From Raffaelea ambrosiae (lineage: Eukaryota; Ascomycota; Sordariomycetes; Ophiostomatales; Ophiostomataceae), in NCBI GenBank assembly GCA_002778195.1, contig PCDI01000007.1, positions 605,127 to 669,126 on the forward strand: a stretch of 64,000 nucleotides of DNA. The letters are read 5' to 3'. The notes under the pieces are model-generated. The model saw nothing but the letters and a program-made list of their open reading frames with translations, ran no database searches and was not told the origin of the DNA. Within the stretch, counting starts at the first letter, position 1, and every line of letters begins with the position of its first letter. The position numbers and the translations under genes are program-made. Below are positions 21,195-31,800 of the stretch, piece after piece.

Positions 21195-23331
21195 TTAGAA
21201 GCACTTGCGGTGGACGATCGACGGGCCGCTCTCGTCGTACTCCTGCTTCGAGATCCACATCTGCTGGAATGTGGACAGGGAGGCCAGAATGGAGCCACCG
21301 ATCCAGACAGAGTACTTCCGCTCGGGAGGAGCAATGATCTTGACCTTCATCGACGAGGGGGCCAGAGCAGTGATCTCCTTCTGCATACGGTCCGACAGAC
21401 CCGGGTACATGGTGGTACCACCAGACTGGATGGAGGGTTAGCTTCTGTGGTTTGTTTACTTCCCCTTTTCTGTGGCGGTTTTTTCGTTCTTTCTTTTTTC
21501 GTTTCTGTCTTTCTCCGATTTCCCCCCCCCCTCCTGTTTTTGCTTGTTTCCTGTTGCTTGTTCCTTTCTCCTTCGTTCTGTCCTCTCCACTCTCTATTCC
21601 ACTTACCATGACAATGTTGTTGTACAGATCCTTGCGGACGTCGACATCGCACTTCATGATGGAGTTGAAGGTGGTCACGTGGATACCGCCGTTCTCCAGA
21701 CCCAGGACGGAGGGCTGGAACAGAGCCTCGGGGGCACGGAACCGCTCGTTGCCGATGGTGATGACCTGGCCGTCAGGAAGCTCGTAGGACTTCTCGAGGC
21801 TGGAGCTCTGGGCAGCAGTCTGGATCTCCTGCTCGAAGTCGAGGGCGACGTAGCAGAGCTTCTCCTTGATATCACGGACGATTTCACGCTCGGCGGTGGT
21901 GGAGAAGGAGTAACCACGCTCAGCCAGGATCTTCATCAGGTAGTCGGTCAAGTCACGGCCAGCCATGTCGACACGGGCAATGGCGTGCGGCAGGGCGAAA
22001 CCCTCGTAGATGGGGACAACGTGGGTGACACCATCGCCAGAGTCCAGCACGATACCGGTGGTACGACCGGAGGCGTACAGGGACAGCACGGCCTGGATGT
22101 TGACGTAGAAAGCGGGGGCGTTGAAGGTCTCGAAGACGATCTGGGTCATCTTCTCACGGTTGGACTTGGGGTTGATGGGAGCCTCCGTCAGCAGGATGGG
22201 GTGCTCCTCGGGGGCGACACGCAGCTCGTTGTAGAAGGTGTGGTGCCAGATCTTCTCCATGTCGTCCCAGTTGGTAACGACGCCGTGCTCGATGGGGTAG
22301 CGGAGCGTCAGGATACCACGCTTCGACTGTGCCTCGTCGCCGACGTACGAGTCCTTCTGGCCCATACCGATCATGATACTGTTGAGCTGTGTTAGAGGCA
22401 CGAGCGATCATCTTCTGCGGTGGGGGCAATTGTGGAGAAAATAGCAGGAGAAACGAGGTGCTCGTTCTCGGGCAATCGAGAGCTCGATCAGGCTGGGGAA
22501 AGGAGCGGTTACTGACCCATGATGACGGGGCCGGCCAACAATGGACGCTGTTGAGTGAGCGGTTAGCGGCGAGTTCTTCGTGGCTTCTTCTCTTTCTTCC
22601 TTTTGACACATGCCGGGCACGCCGTCGGACAGACCGCCCAGACAGACAAAAGAGGACAGCTTAGCTCTCGGGGGCGGGAGGGGTTCAACTTACGGAAGAC
22701 AGCACGAGGAGCATCGTCACCGGCGAAACCGGCCTTGCACATACCCGAACTGGATGCGAGTTAGCTTCTGCTTCTGGCGACATCCATGGGGTTGGAGGGC
22801 CGAATGGGTGAGAGCCGCCTTTGTGGCCCTCTTTGTTGATGGATATTGCCACTTCCACAACGTCGAGGTACAAGGGGGGGAGGGGGGCACCGAGGCAGCG
22901 ACGAGCATCGTCCGTCCATCGGCGGGTGACAGGCTTACCCATTGTCGATAACGAGGGCGGCGACTTCTTCTGTAATGAGGGAGATGGCAGTTAGCGACGT
23001 GTCCTATCTCTGCTGACGGTATGCTGTGTGTGGATCATGGCTCTGCAGCTTTGCGGTGAGAAGGCGTAAGATAGGCGGTGGAACGGCCGGAAGGCATTGG
23101 GAACGTCGGAACCAGGGTCCACGGCGAAAGCGCTTCGTGCTCGTCCTTCTTGGGGCTTCTGTTCAGGGTCTCTTGCCAACAGGCCGCGGCCGCGATAGGG
23201 CGGACGTTGGTTTGGCGATGCAGCCGGGCAACGGCCACGTAGCAAGCTAGGCAGACGACACAAAACGACACAAACCAGCACAAACCGGCACAAAACAGCA
23301 CAAAACAGTCGAAAAAAAACGTACCTTCCAT
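21195..23331 (-). CDS. act1: actin
   Basis: Cytoskeletal ATPase that builds cables, patches and the contractile ring. I read six exons on the minus strand: 23331-23325, 22969-22939, 22749-22694, 22547-22517, 22378-21607 and 21425-21195, giving exactly 375 residues, the standard length. The joined start is MEEEVAALVIDNGSG, followed by MCKAGFAGDDAPRAVFP and SIVGRPRHHG; the end is YDESGPSIVHRKCF. The nucleotide-binding DNGSG and VLDSGDGVTH loops and the YPIEHG site around His73 are intact. The first four exons are only 7, 31, 56 and 31 bp, so automated callers may start the gene late. Intron 1 is 355 bp, a common place for enhancing signals in fungal actin genes. This looks like the only conventional actin gene in the window and is intact. 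Confidence 0.97.
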
Positions 23332-25554
23332 GGCGACGGTTTAGAGGGGTGGAAACTGGAAATTCGGATGGGAGATGAGAAAAATAATGCAGCTGCACGA
23401 CGATGCGCGAAGAGGGAAATGCGAGAAGGGATGCGAGCGTGGAAGAGAAGAGGGGGAGTCTTCTTAAGATCGTGGTTTTGGGGAGGTTGGGGCGAAAATG
23501 GGAAAAGGAGAGTAGTGTAGAAAGGGCAGAAAGGAGGAGGGGCTGGCTGGTAAGAAATATGAATTAAGGTGAGGCCGATTTTTCGGTTGAGGATGTGGGC
23601 AACTGTTTGGGAGAGCAGTGGCCAAGCAGAGCACCAGGAAAAGGCGGGGAGGGGCAAAAGGGAAAGAAAAGGAGGGACAGCAACCCAGAGAAAAAGAGGG
23701 GCTCTCTTGCCATGTCCGCCACGACGACGACGCCAGCAGGGAGGCGCCGAAGGAAGGAGCGATGGAGGAGGATGCTGGTTGCCCGCAACTGCCCCATCTG
23801 GCCTGTCTCCTCGCTGGGGAGCAGGGCCACCAGACGCTGAGTGAGTCGCTAGGCACTGTGGACTGCTTGCTAGGCAAGTCTCCTGGGCGCTTTCTGCCTC
23901 CCTGTAATATGGGCGGCCCTGCAGAACGGCACTGCCTGCGTGTGGCTGTAACTATCTTATCTTACGAAGCTTAGCGCGTATTATTGGCAGTCTGACACAC
24001 ACCCACGCACAACCGTACACCGCTCCGCTACCCTCTGTTTTGTTCCTCGTCCCTTGTCATAATACGGTTTCCTGCTCTAGGCATCCACAAAGCAAGAAAG
24101 GCGCACGGCAGCCGCAGGACGAAAACAAAGAAAACGGCCTCTCATTGACGACTCGAATGAAACGTCTCGCGCTACAGCCCGTCCCCGGCATGGTGCCAGT
24201 TTGAGACCGAGCCGGGAAGCATCAAGCAGAGATGCACACCAGCTTATGGGCAGGCTTCCACATCTCTTATCTTGGCTGTGCAGTGTGTAACATTGTCTGT
24301 TCACACTGTGCTTCGACCTGCACCATGGTCCTCTTTGGTGGCTTCCAATGCGAGTTGGTGACACGACCTGCGGTTGCTTCACAGTTTGTCTGATCTTGTT
24401 TTGTTCAGCTCCTGTTCGACTGGGACAACTGTCTCGGAGCTGGCAATGAATCGATGCCTCTGCCGTGCCGTTAAAACGGATCAATATGTGCTGCCTCTGC
24501 AAGCCTAAGCAAAGTCAGAGGAATCTGTTGGCCCCCTTGTTCTTTTGGCCCATGGCTATTTGCATTCGCCCATTGTTGGCCATCAGCCACGGCCAATGCT
24601 GACGTAGGTGTATACGAAAGTGCGAGCAAGCATGTCAGAAGGACCGCCCTTCCTAAGAATAGTGTCACTCACTTCCCAGTCTTTCTCAGCCGCCACCGGC
24701 GTTGCCGCCAAAGCCCTGGAAGCATCCACACCAAACTTTCCAAAGAAGAAATCCCCAACTCTCATCCACTCGCTCTCGCACCCAGCCACACAAAGGCTAC
24801 TACAGCTTCATGCCCTGCTCCCACCAAGGCAACACTCAAAAGAGCAAAGGCACTCAGAATGACACCCAGGCCTTGGCACATGTCAGTCGTGCATCCACGG
24901 GAAGCCGGCCTTCTAAAGATACTAGCTTGTGGTACATCAAAAATACTAATAGAAACAGCCACTATCAATGTTGCCTATGGATCCATCTATCAGATTCATA
25001 CGAGTACGGTGTATCACCACAGGCAACCGTAATTTCTAGTGTGGCCCCCTGTGTGTGGAAATGTAACATCTTACCCTCTTATGCTGCAGCCTGCCCTGTG
25101 AGCCCTAATCAACTAATCAAGGCGACAGCCAATTCGTCAATTTCAATTACAGAAAACGCGTCAGAGGGGTTTAGACCGGCCATACGTATGGCGGGGTAAT
25201 TTAATGCATGTGCTAAGCCATGGCAGGCTATACTCGTACTTTGAAATGCCAGCAGCCTAGTAACTAATTCTTTAAGGACCGGTAGCCCCAAACTTCTCTG
25301 TCACAGAGGCTCGGGTGTCACAAGGGCAGTTAGTCGCCGCAGAAGGCGAATTTCGTGCCGTGGTTGAGGCGACACAGACGCAACACTTTAGCAACACGGG
25401 ACACACATTTTCGAGACAAACCAGCCAGCTGGGGGAGCATGCGGGTTATCCTTTTGCCTAGAACAACGGCGACTCGAGTTGTGGCATTTTGTGCCTCTGT
25501 CAGCAAGGAGCCAATGAAAATAGCCGTAGAATAACGCTAGACCATTTCGGGATA
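23332..25554. other. divergent intergenic region, actin / Fes1
   Basis: The first few hundred bases are a purine-rich (plus-strand) actin upstream region. From about 24880 to 25300 the base composition shifts toward A and T. A minus-strand open frame at 25109-25291 (60 codons, ..ACHGLAHALNYPAIRMAG..) looks like a remnant of something but matches no family I can name. No intact gene is seen. Confidence 0.5.
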
Positions 25555-25572
25555 GAATGTTCTTGAACTTTC
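25555..25572 (+). promoter_or_regulatory. heat-shock element, four alternating nGAAn units
   Basis: The sequence reads GAAtgTTCttGAActTTC, four perfect inverted 5-bp units, ending 245 bp before the Fes1 ATG. This is the consensus binding array for trimeric Hsf1. Fes1 is an Hsp70 cofactor, so heat induction makes functional sense. Confidence 0.75.
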
Positions 25573-25817
25573 CTAGAACAGGAAAGAAGCTTCAACGGCC
25601 ATCCGATAAAACTGCGATAATCCAATATCAAAAAAGTTTCCCACCCTCAAGAAACCCTGAACCCTTTGTCGACCTTATTTTTTACCATCGTACCATCGCC
25701 ACATCCGCGAGACCCACGAAACCCGAGCAAGGCAGACGCAAACGGGCGCGCACTTCTATCCGCAATCCACGCACACACACGCACCCCCCCCCACCACCAC
25801 CGCCATCACCACCACCA

Positions 25818-26471
25818 ATGGACAAAGGCCTCAACGAGCTCCTCAAATGGAGCATTGAAAATGCCAGCACCACGGCCAATGACACGGCCGCCGCGCCTCC
25901 CACCAACAGAGGCCTCAACCCAGAGGCCATGGCCGCCCTCTTTGGCGGGCCCTCCGACGCCGACCTCATGAAGGCCTCCATGGAAGTCATCCAGTCCACC
26001 GACGCGGATGTCACCCTCGACGACAAGCTCACAGCCTTTGACAACTTTGAGCAGCTCGTCGAGTCGCTCGACAATGCCAACCTGCTCGGCCAGCTGGCCC
26101 TCTGGACCCCGCTGCTGGCCGCCCTCGAGAACGACGTGCCCGACCTGCGCCGCATGGCCGCCTGGTGCGTCGGCACCGCCGTCCAGAACAACCAGCCCAG
26201 CCAGGAGCGGCTGCTGGCCATGGACGGCATCCCGAAGCTCGTGCGCCTGGCCACTACCGCCAACGAGCCAGCGGCCGTCCGCCGCAAGGCGGTGTATGCC
26301 CTGAGCTCGGCCTGCCGCAACTACCAGCCCGCCATGGACGACTGCCTCAGAGCTCTGGTCCAGGCCGGCCGGACCCCGCCCGCCAAGGTCGACGCCCTGA
26401 ACATGGACGCCGTCGATGTCGTCATGGACGCCCTCAAGGCCGAGTTCTTGGCGCCGTCTGGGTCGGCATAA
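25818..26471 (+). CDS. fes1: Hsp70 nucleotide exchange factor Fes1
   Basis: Cytosolic exchange factor that releases ADP from Hsp70 and helps send misfolded proteins for degradation. It is a single exon of 217 residues. The N-terminus MDKGLNELLKWSIENAS is the Fes1 signature. It is followed by a short flexible stretch with LNPEAMAALFGGPSDADLMKASM, then armadillo-type helices from about residue 70: DNFEQLVESLDNANL, WTPLLAALENDVPDLRRMAAWCVGTAVQNN and KAVYALSSACRNYQPA. The start is set by the signature and by the CACCACCAATGG context. A heat-shock element lies about 250 bp upstream. Confidence 0.95.
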   Translation: MDKGLNELLKWSIENASTTANDTAAAPPTNRGLNPEAMAALFGGPSDADLMKASMEVIQSTDADVTLDDKLTAFDNFEQLVESLDNANLLGQLALWTPLLAALENDVPDLRRMAAWCVGTAVQNNQPSQERLLAMDGIPKLVRLATTANEPAAVRRKAVYALSSACRNYQPAMDDCLRALVQAGRTPPAKVDALNMDAVDVVMDALKAEFLAPSGSA

Positions 26472-26950
26472 GTGTGTCGTCGCTCTCAGCCACATATACC
26501 CCACCCCACACTCGCACACACGCAGTTTTATACAACCACAACTACGACTCGACACACTTTTTGCATGGAAACGGCGTTACATTAGACAAGGGAAGCAACA
26601 ATACAAACCGGGCAAAAGATGGGATACGGCGTTTCGGACAGTACGTAATACACTAGACCCGACGGGGGGGTTCTTTTCAGTGTAACTGCCTTTCTTTACA
26701 ATAGGTCGGGCATGGGGCATCGGCCAAGACGGCCGTAGCCAACATACGTGCAGCAGTTATTATGTATGGTGTATACATGTATCGTTCTATATGAGTTTTG
26801 TTGTGCATTGGATCTGTCTTGGTTTTTTATATATACGTAATCTTACACACACAAAAAAATATATCACATATTGTACAACCAATACAATCATTTGTGTTGT
26901 TTCATTTCCTTTACCAGTCCATACAGGACAAGCCCCCGCCTCCTTTTTTT
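26472..26950. other. convergent intergenic region, Fes1 / mitoribosomal uL5m
   Basis: 3' regions of both genes, A/T-rich around 26750-26900. No gene is seen. Confidence 0.7.
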
Positions 26951-28276
26951 TTAGTCGCGTAGGTCACCGTGGAACGGAACACCAAGGGATTTCAGCAGCA
27001 GTCGTGCGTGCCGGTCCGAGTTGGCTGTTGTCTCCACAAACACACGGCAGCCAGGCATCATCTTGCCTGGGTACATCTACACAAGTGTTAGCTAGAGAAC
27101 GAATAGTGGCGATAGGAGCAGCCAGAAATATAGGCAGAGGCGTAAAGAAACATGAAAAAAAAGAAAAAAAAAAGAAAAAAAAGACCTACCGAGTTGTTCG
27201 CCTCCACTTCGGGAAACAAGGCCACATCCTCGGGCCGGAATCCCCAGGACAGGTTGCCCGAGCTGTCGCCCGTTGTGCCCTTCACGCCCTTCCACTCCTT
27301 GATCTGCGGGAACACAATATGGACGCACTTGTCCAAGAAGTCGTAGGCCGCGTTGCCATAGATCGTCGCCTTGACGCCCGCCGGGGACCCCTTGATGATG
27401 CCCCACTGCGAGACGCTCTTTTTGGTCTTGGTCATCTCCGGCAGGACGCCCGTGATCGCCTGGAACACTGCCCGCGCCACCACCAGCCGCTCCTGCTCCT
27501 TGATCCCCTGCGGCACGTACGACGCAATCGTGACCGACCGGATCTCCGGGATGTTGCGGAACGTAATGGGCTGTTCCAGCAGCCGCAGAGAGCCGCCGCC
27601 CTTGGGCCCCCGCTTCGGCCGGTTCTTGTGGTACGGCGAGGTGCCGTCCCAGCCGCGCAGACGGTCCGGCGTCGGCTCCTTGGGCGTCCCCGGCGGGACG
27701 TGCATGTAGCCCAGCGTCATCAGGTCCGGGGCAATCGTGCTCGTAAACGTCTGCCGCAGGCGGGCCAGGTGGAACGGACCGGGCACGAAATCGCGGGCAA
27801 TGGGTTCCGAGGATGGCGGCGACTGGATCGGGTGCAGCGGGCCGCGGTCGTACTTGGGAGGGTGGTACTGGTAGCTAAAAGGGGGGAGGGGGGGGGGGGG
27901 GGTTGGAAAAGTCAATAAGAAGGAACGTTGTTGCCATTGCACCCCCTTCCCCGGAAGAAGAGGCTGGCACTTACCGAGAACCGGGAAGACGAGCTTTTCG
28001 TAGCTTGGCACGCTCCCTTGGGCTGAGAACATTGACGTCTTCAGGCAGAGGCGGGGTCAACATGGACGACTCTGTCTCCAGCTCTTGGAAGACCGGGTCG
28101 GTCGGCGGAATGGCCGCGGGTCCTTGGCTCGAGGCACACCGAAGCGCAGCCCACGATGGTGTTGCTGTTGATGCAGGTAATAATAATTGTGATGCAGCCG
28201 TCGCTGGTCGTCGTAATATGCCAGACGGGGTCGTGGCCGCCCGCGCGGTGCGGACAATGCCTCGTAAGCTGGCCAT
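26951..28276 (-). CDS. mrpl7: mitochondrial large-subunit ribosomal protein uL5m (MRPL7)
   Basis: Structural protein of the mitochondrial 54S subunit, at the central protuberance. I read three exons on the minus strand, 28276-27975, 27874-27190 and 27076-26951, giving about 370 residues. The N-terminus MASLRGIVRTARAATTPSG is an Arg-rich presequence. The L5 fold covers about residues 190-370, with PITFRNIPEIRSVTIASYVPQG, KGSPAGVKATIYGNAAYDFL and a final CRVFVETTANSDRHARLLLKSLGVPF. The last exon encodes only 41 residues and is needed to finish the L5 C-terminal domain. Intron 1 (27875-27974) contains a run of about 14 C on the coding strand. A CACGTG lies 160 bp upstream. Confidence 0.93.
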
Positions 28277-28823
28277 GTTGGTTTCCCTCTCCGAAGATCT
28301 GTCCGGCACAGCAACCAATTGGCGACGAAAGAGCTGGAGTTGGGTTAGTGATCCGGGTACGCTTTTTGCCTTGGAAGATCGCCAAAGAAAATTGTCGCGA
28401 AAAGTTGAAGAGCCAAGCACGGACCACCTCGTTGCACGTGACCGAGACCACAACCCAACAAAGAAGACCACAAGGCTCTCCAAAGTATACGATCAATGTA
28501 CAACTCAATTGTCCAATAATTGTGTTTATATTATTTTTTACCAATATTTTAATACAGGTCGTGTATGTCTGGGTATCCTTGTCTTGACATAGGGCAAAAA
28601 GAAACGGAAAAGAAGATACTGGAAAACGAGCAAAAGTTGAACCCTGAAAACGCCCAGCCAGAACTACCACCAGCTGGAACCCAACAAATAGCCAAACCAA
28701 AGTGAAATGGTATTGGCACACCAAGTCCACTTTCAATATAGAAATACATTCCCAAATAGAAACCGGGTCCGCAGCAGGACAGGTTCTCTCTCTCTCTCTC
28801 TCTTTCCGACCCGGTCAGCACTT
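28277..28823. other. intergenic region between uL5m and TFIIIC genes
   Basis: Upstream region of the mitoribosomal gene and 3' region of the TFIIIC gene, both on the minus strand. It holds an E-box (28435) and a CT microsatellite at 28785-28803. No gene is seen. Confidence 0.7.
28435..28440 (-). promoter_or_regulatory. E-box CACGTG upstream of uL5m
   Basis: GCACGTGAC context, 159 bp before the MRPL7 start codon. Confidence 0.5.
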
Positions 28824-31800
28824 TTAGTCGACGCCACAGATCATCCGCCAGTTGTCCATCCTGTGGTGCCGCCGTGGTGTGAACTGGATCGCACTCGGGC
28901 CGTTGTCATCTTGGAGCTCCTCGGCATCCCCGTTGTGATCGTCCTCACCGGCCTCCTCGCCGCCTTCCTCCAGATTTTCGACAGCCTGGTCGCGAGCCTT
29001 GTTCTCGTCGCGATTCGGGTCGTCGTCGTCGTCGTCGTCGTCAACTTCGCTTGCCTTCTTCTTACCCTTTGTGCCCTTCTTTGTCTTCCTCTTCGTTTTC
29101 CTCGGCTCCCGCACCGCATCATCGCCGTCTTTCACCCCCCAGCCGTCCCCATACATCTCTCCCACCTGTAGCCACCACCACTCGGACAGGGCCGGTGGCA
29201 TGGACGCCTCGCGGCTAGATCTGTTGCCCTTGTTGCTTGTCGTCGTCTCCCTGCTTTCCAAGATGCCAGCGCTCTTCGCCCACGCCTCGATCAGATCAAC
29301 CTCAAACGCCTCGACCACAGGCCGCAGGTGCGCTGCCGTCTGATGCGCCTCGGTCGCGCCGCGGGTCGCCAGCGAGAACACCACCGAGCCCACCATCTTG
29401 GCAAACCGTTGCCGTTCCAGCACGCCAAAGACGTCGCACCAGACGGGCACCTCGCCATGCGGACTCATCGTATCGTTGGGCGGAGACATCGGAGGGCTGT
29501 CATGCACAGGACTGCGGTCGCTGCTGTCGTTGTCGTCGGCACCCAGTCCCGCAGCGAGGGTCGTGCGTCGCAGCTTGGCCGCGAGCTCCGCGTCGTCGTT
29601 GAACAGATAGCGGTCGGTGGGCACCACGCGCTGGCGGAACCGCTGGTAGTGCTCTGGGAACTTGCGAGTTTCGTAGTTGCCGGGCTCAAAACCGAACGGC
29701 ACACTAGGCGGATCGATCGGTTCCAGCACCACGCGTCCATGGGCCTGCAGATTGAAGAGAGCCATGATCATGCCGTCGTCGTTGGCCGTGCGCAGAATTT
29801 CATACGACAAGGCCGGATTCGTAGCCGCAGGGGCCGTCAAAGCAGCCACATCCGCATCGTCGGTGGACGAACGTCCACGTTCGCCCTTGTCCGTCTTCGC
29901 GAGTCCCCGGAAACACCGGTCCAGTTTCTGCTTGAAAGCACGAGCTTGCCGGAACTTGTCCTCCTGAGCCAGCTTGTCCAGAGTGCTGGTGTATGCCTCC
30001 GTAAGACGGTACATGCGCCCGCCCATGGCCAGCAACGACTTGGTCCGCCGCAGCACCCGTTCCGCCTGCAACTCCACTATCGCGCCCTGCAGGATCCGGC
30101 TGATCACGGGCTCGGACTCCCCTCCGAGTGTCAACAATTTCTGCTTGACCACAGACGGCTTGTATCGGTAGTGCGGTGTCGCACAGAGCGCCCGCAGCCA
30201 CGACCGGGCCACCTGGTGCCATTTCCGGGCGCTTTCCGCTGGTCTCGGCGCGTCCACCGACCACGCAGCGGCCTCCGAGGCCGAATCTTGCAGCCGGTTC
30301 CACACGGACCGCGTCGGGTGGAAAAACTCCTCGCGCCATCCCATGCCGGTCCGCAGAGACGCCGAGGATATAGTCGAGATGGTCTCCGCGGGATTGGCCA
30401 GAGTGCATTCCAAGTCGAGCTGTGCCCGCGTGGCCGGAAGCGTGTACTTTTTGCGCTCGAGCAGCCGCAGCATCCAGTCCACCAGAGCCTTCCAGTCGTA
30501 TTCCAGCAAGTTGTCAAAGTCGAGTTTGGGAACCTCGCCCGTGTCGTACGCATGCACAAAGCTTTGCTGGAACATCTCTGTCAGCTTTTCGATGTAAGGC
30601 TGACGTTCGCGGCGTACCCATCGCCAAAAATTGCGCAAATCGAGGAGCTTCATGTCCGGGAACAGACGCATCATCAGGCCCCAGTCGATGGACTGTGTCA
30701 GCCCGCCCAGGAGCGTCTTGACAATGACAAATGTCACGATTTTTGTGTTGTCCGCGGTCCAGTCGACGCCGCCCATGGTCCCTGTCTGCGCGACTTCTTC
30801 TTCTGCGTCCTCCTCGGCCTGCTCGACATCACGATCCAGCGGCCGCCGAAGATAGTCGGAAGACATTTGCGGATACGCCGTCAATTCTCGCCGTGAGTTG
30901 AGCAGGTAGCTAGTGTGGTGAGGCTGGTTGATCCGCACAGTGCTGGCGACAGACCAGCTCTGTCCACGGGAACGGCCGTTCCCGCGGCCACGCACGCTGC
31001 TGCCTCCCCGACCGCCCCGACCAGCCCGCACGCGGTTCTTCTGCGGCGAGCCCTGGCCGGGCGTCGTCTCCCCGTCGGCCAACATCTGGAATGCACTGTA
31101 GGGAAGTGAGTCCAGAGTGTATTGATGGTTGTCATACCACCGAAGGTTAGGGATGTCCACGGCTTCGTGCGGTCCAGGAAACTCCAGATCGAGAAAGACA
31201 TAGTCGGGCGCTACGCTGTCGTTGCTCAGCGTCTGCGTGCCCTTCCGCGACAGCTCCCAGTCTCGGCAGTAATTGACGTCCAGGAAGAACTGACCAGCAC
31301 GTGTGCCGTCTGCCGTGTGGAGCTTTTGGTTGCCTCGGAACATGTCGATGCAGTCGGCCACAGAGCGTGGCAGGTTTTCACGCACGAGATCCTTCCGCTT
31401 GGGCATGAAACCCTCCATGGCGAAACTGGCTTCGGGCTGCTTCCTGAAGAATGTTGGCAGCCGCGCAGGCCACAATCCAGACTCTTCTGGCGAGTCTTTG
31501 AGAACAATGGTCTCATCCGCAAACCGGTACTCGACAACAGGCGACTCCTCCTCGTATGACTCGGTATGTTCTTGGCTAGGCTCGCCAACGGCACTCCCCT
31601 CGTCACCGCCCGCCTCTGGAGATCCCTCCTCGTCCTCCAGAGACGTGTTAGGCGGTAGAAAGTGGACGCAGGCCGTTCCAGATTGCCGTGTTTCCGAGGC
31701 GTAAAAGGACGCCGGCAGGCTGTCCAAGCCAGGGTTGGAGTGGTGCCTGCTTGCCTCTCCACCCAAGCCGTCCTCCACGCTTCCATAAACGAAGTCGGTG

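Noticed and set aside
29328..30896. 522-codon plus-strand open frame
   Set aside because: It lies antisense to the conserved TFIIIC frame; its Arg/His-rich translation is a shadow of that gene.
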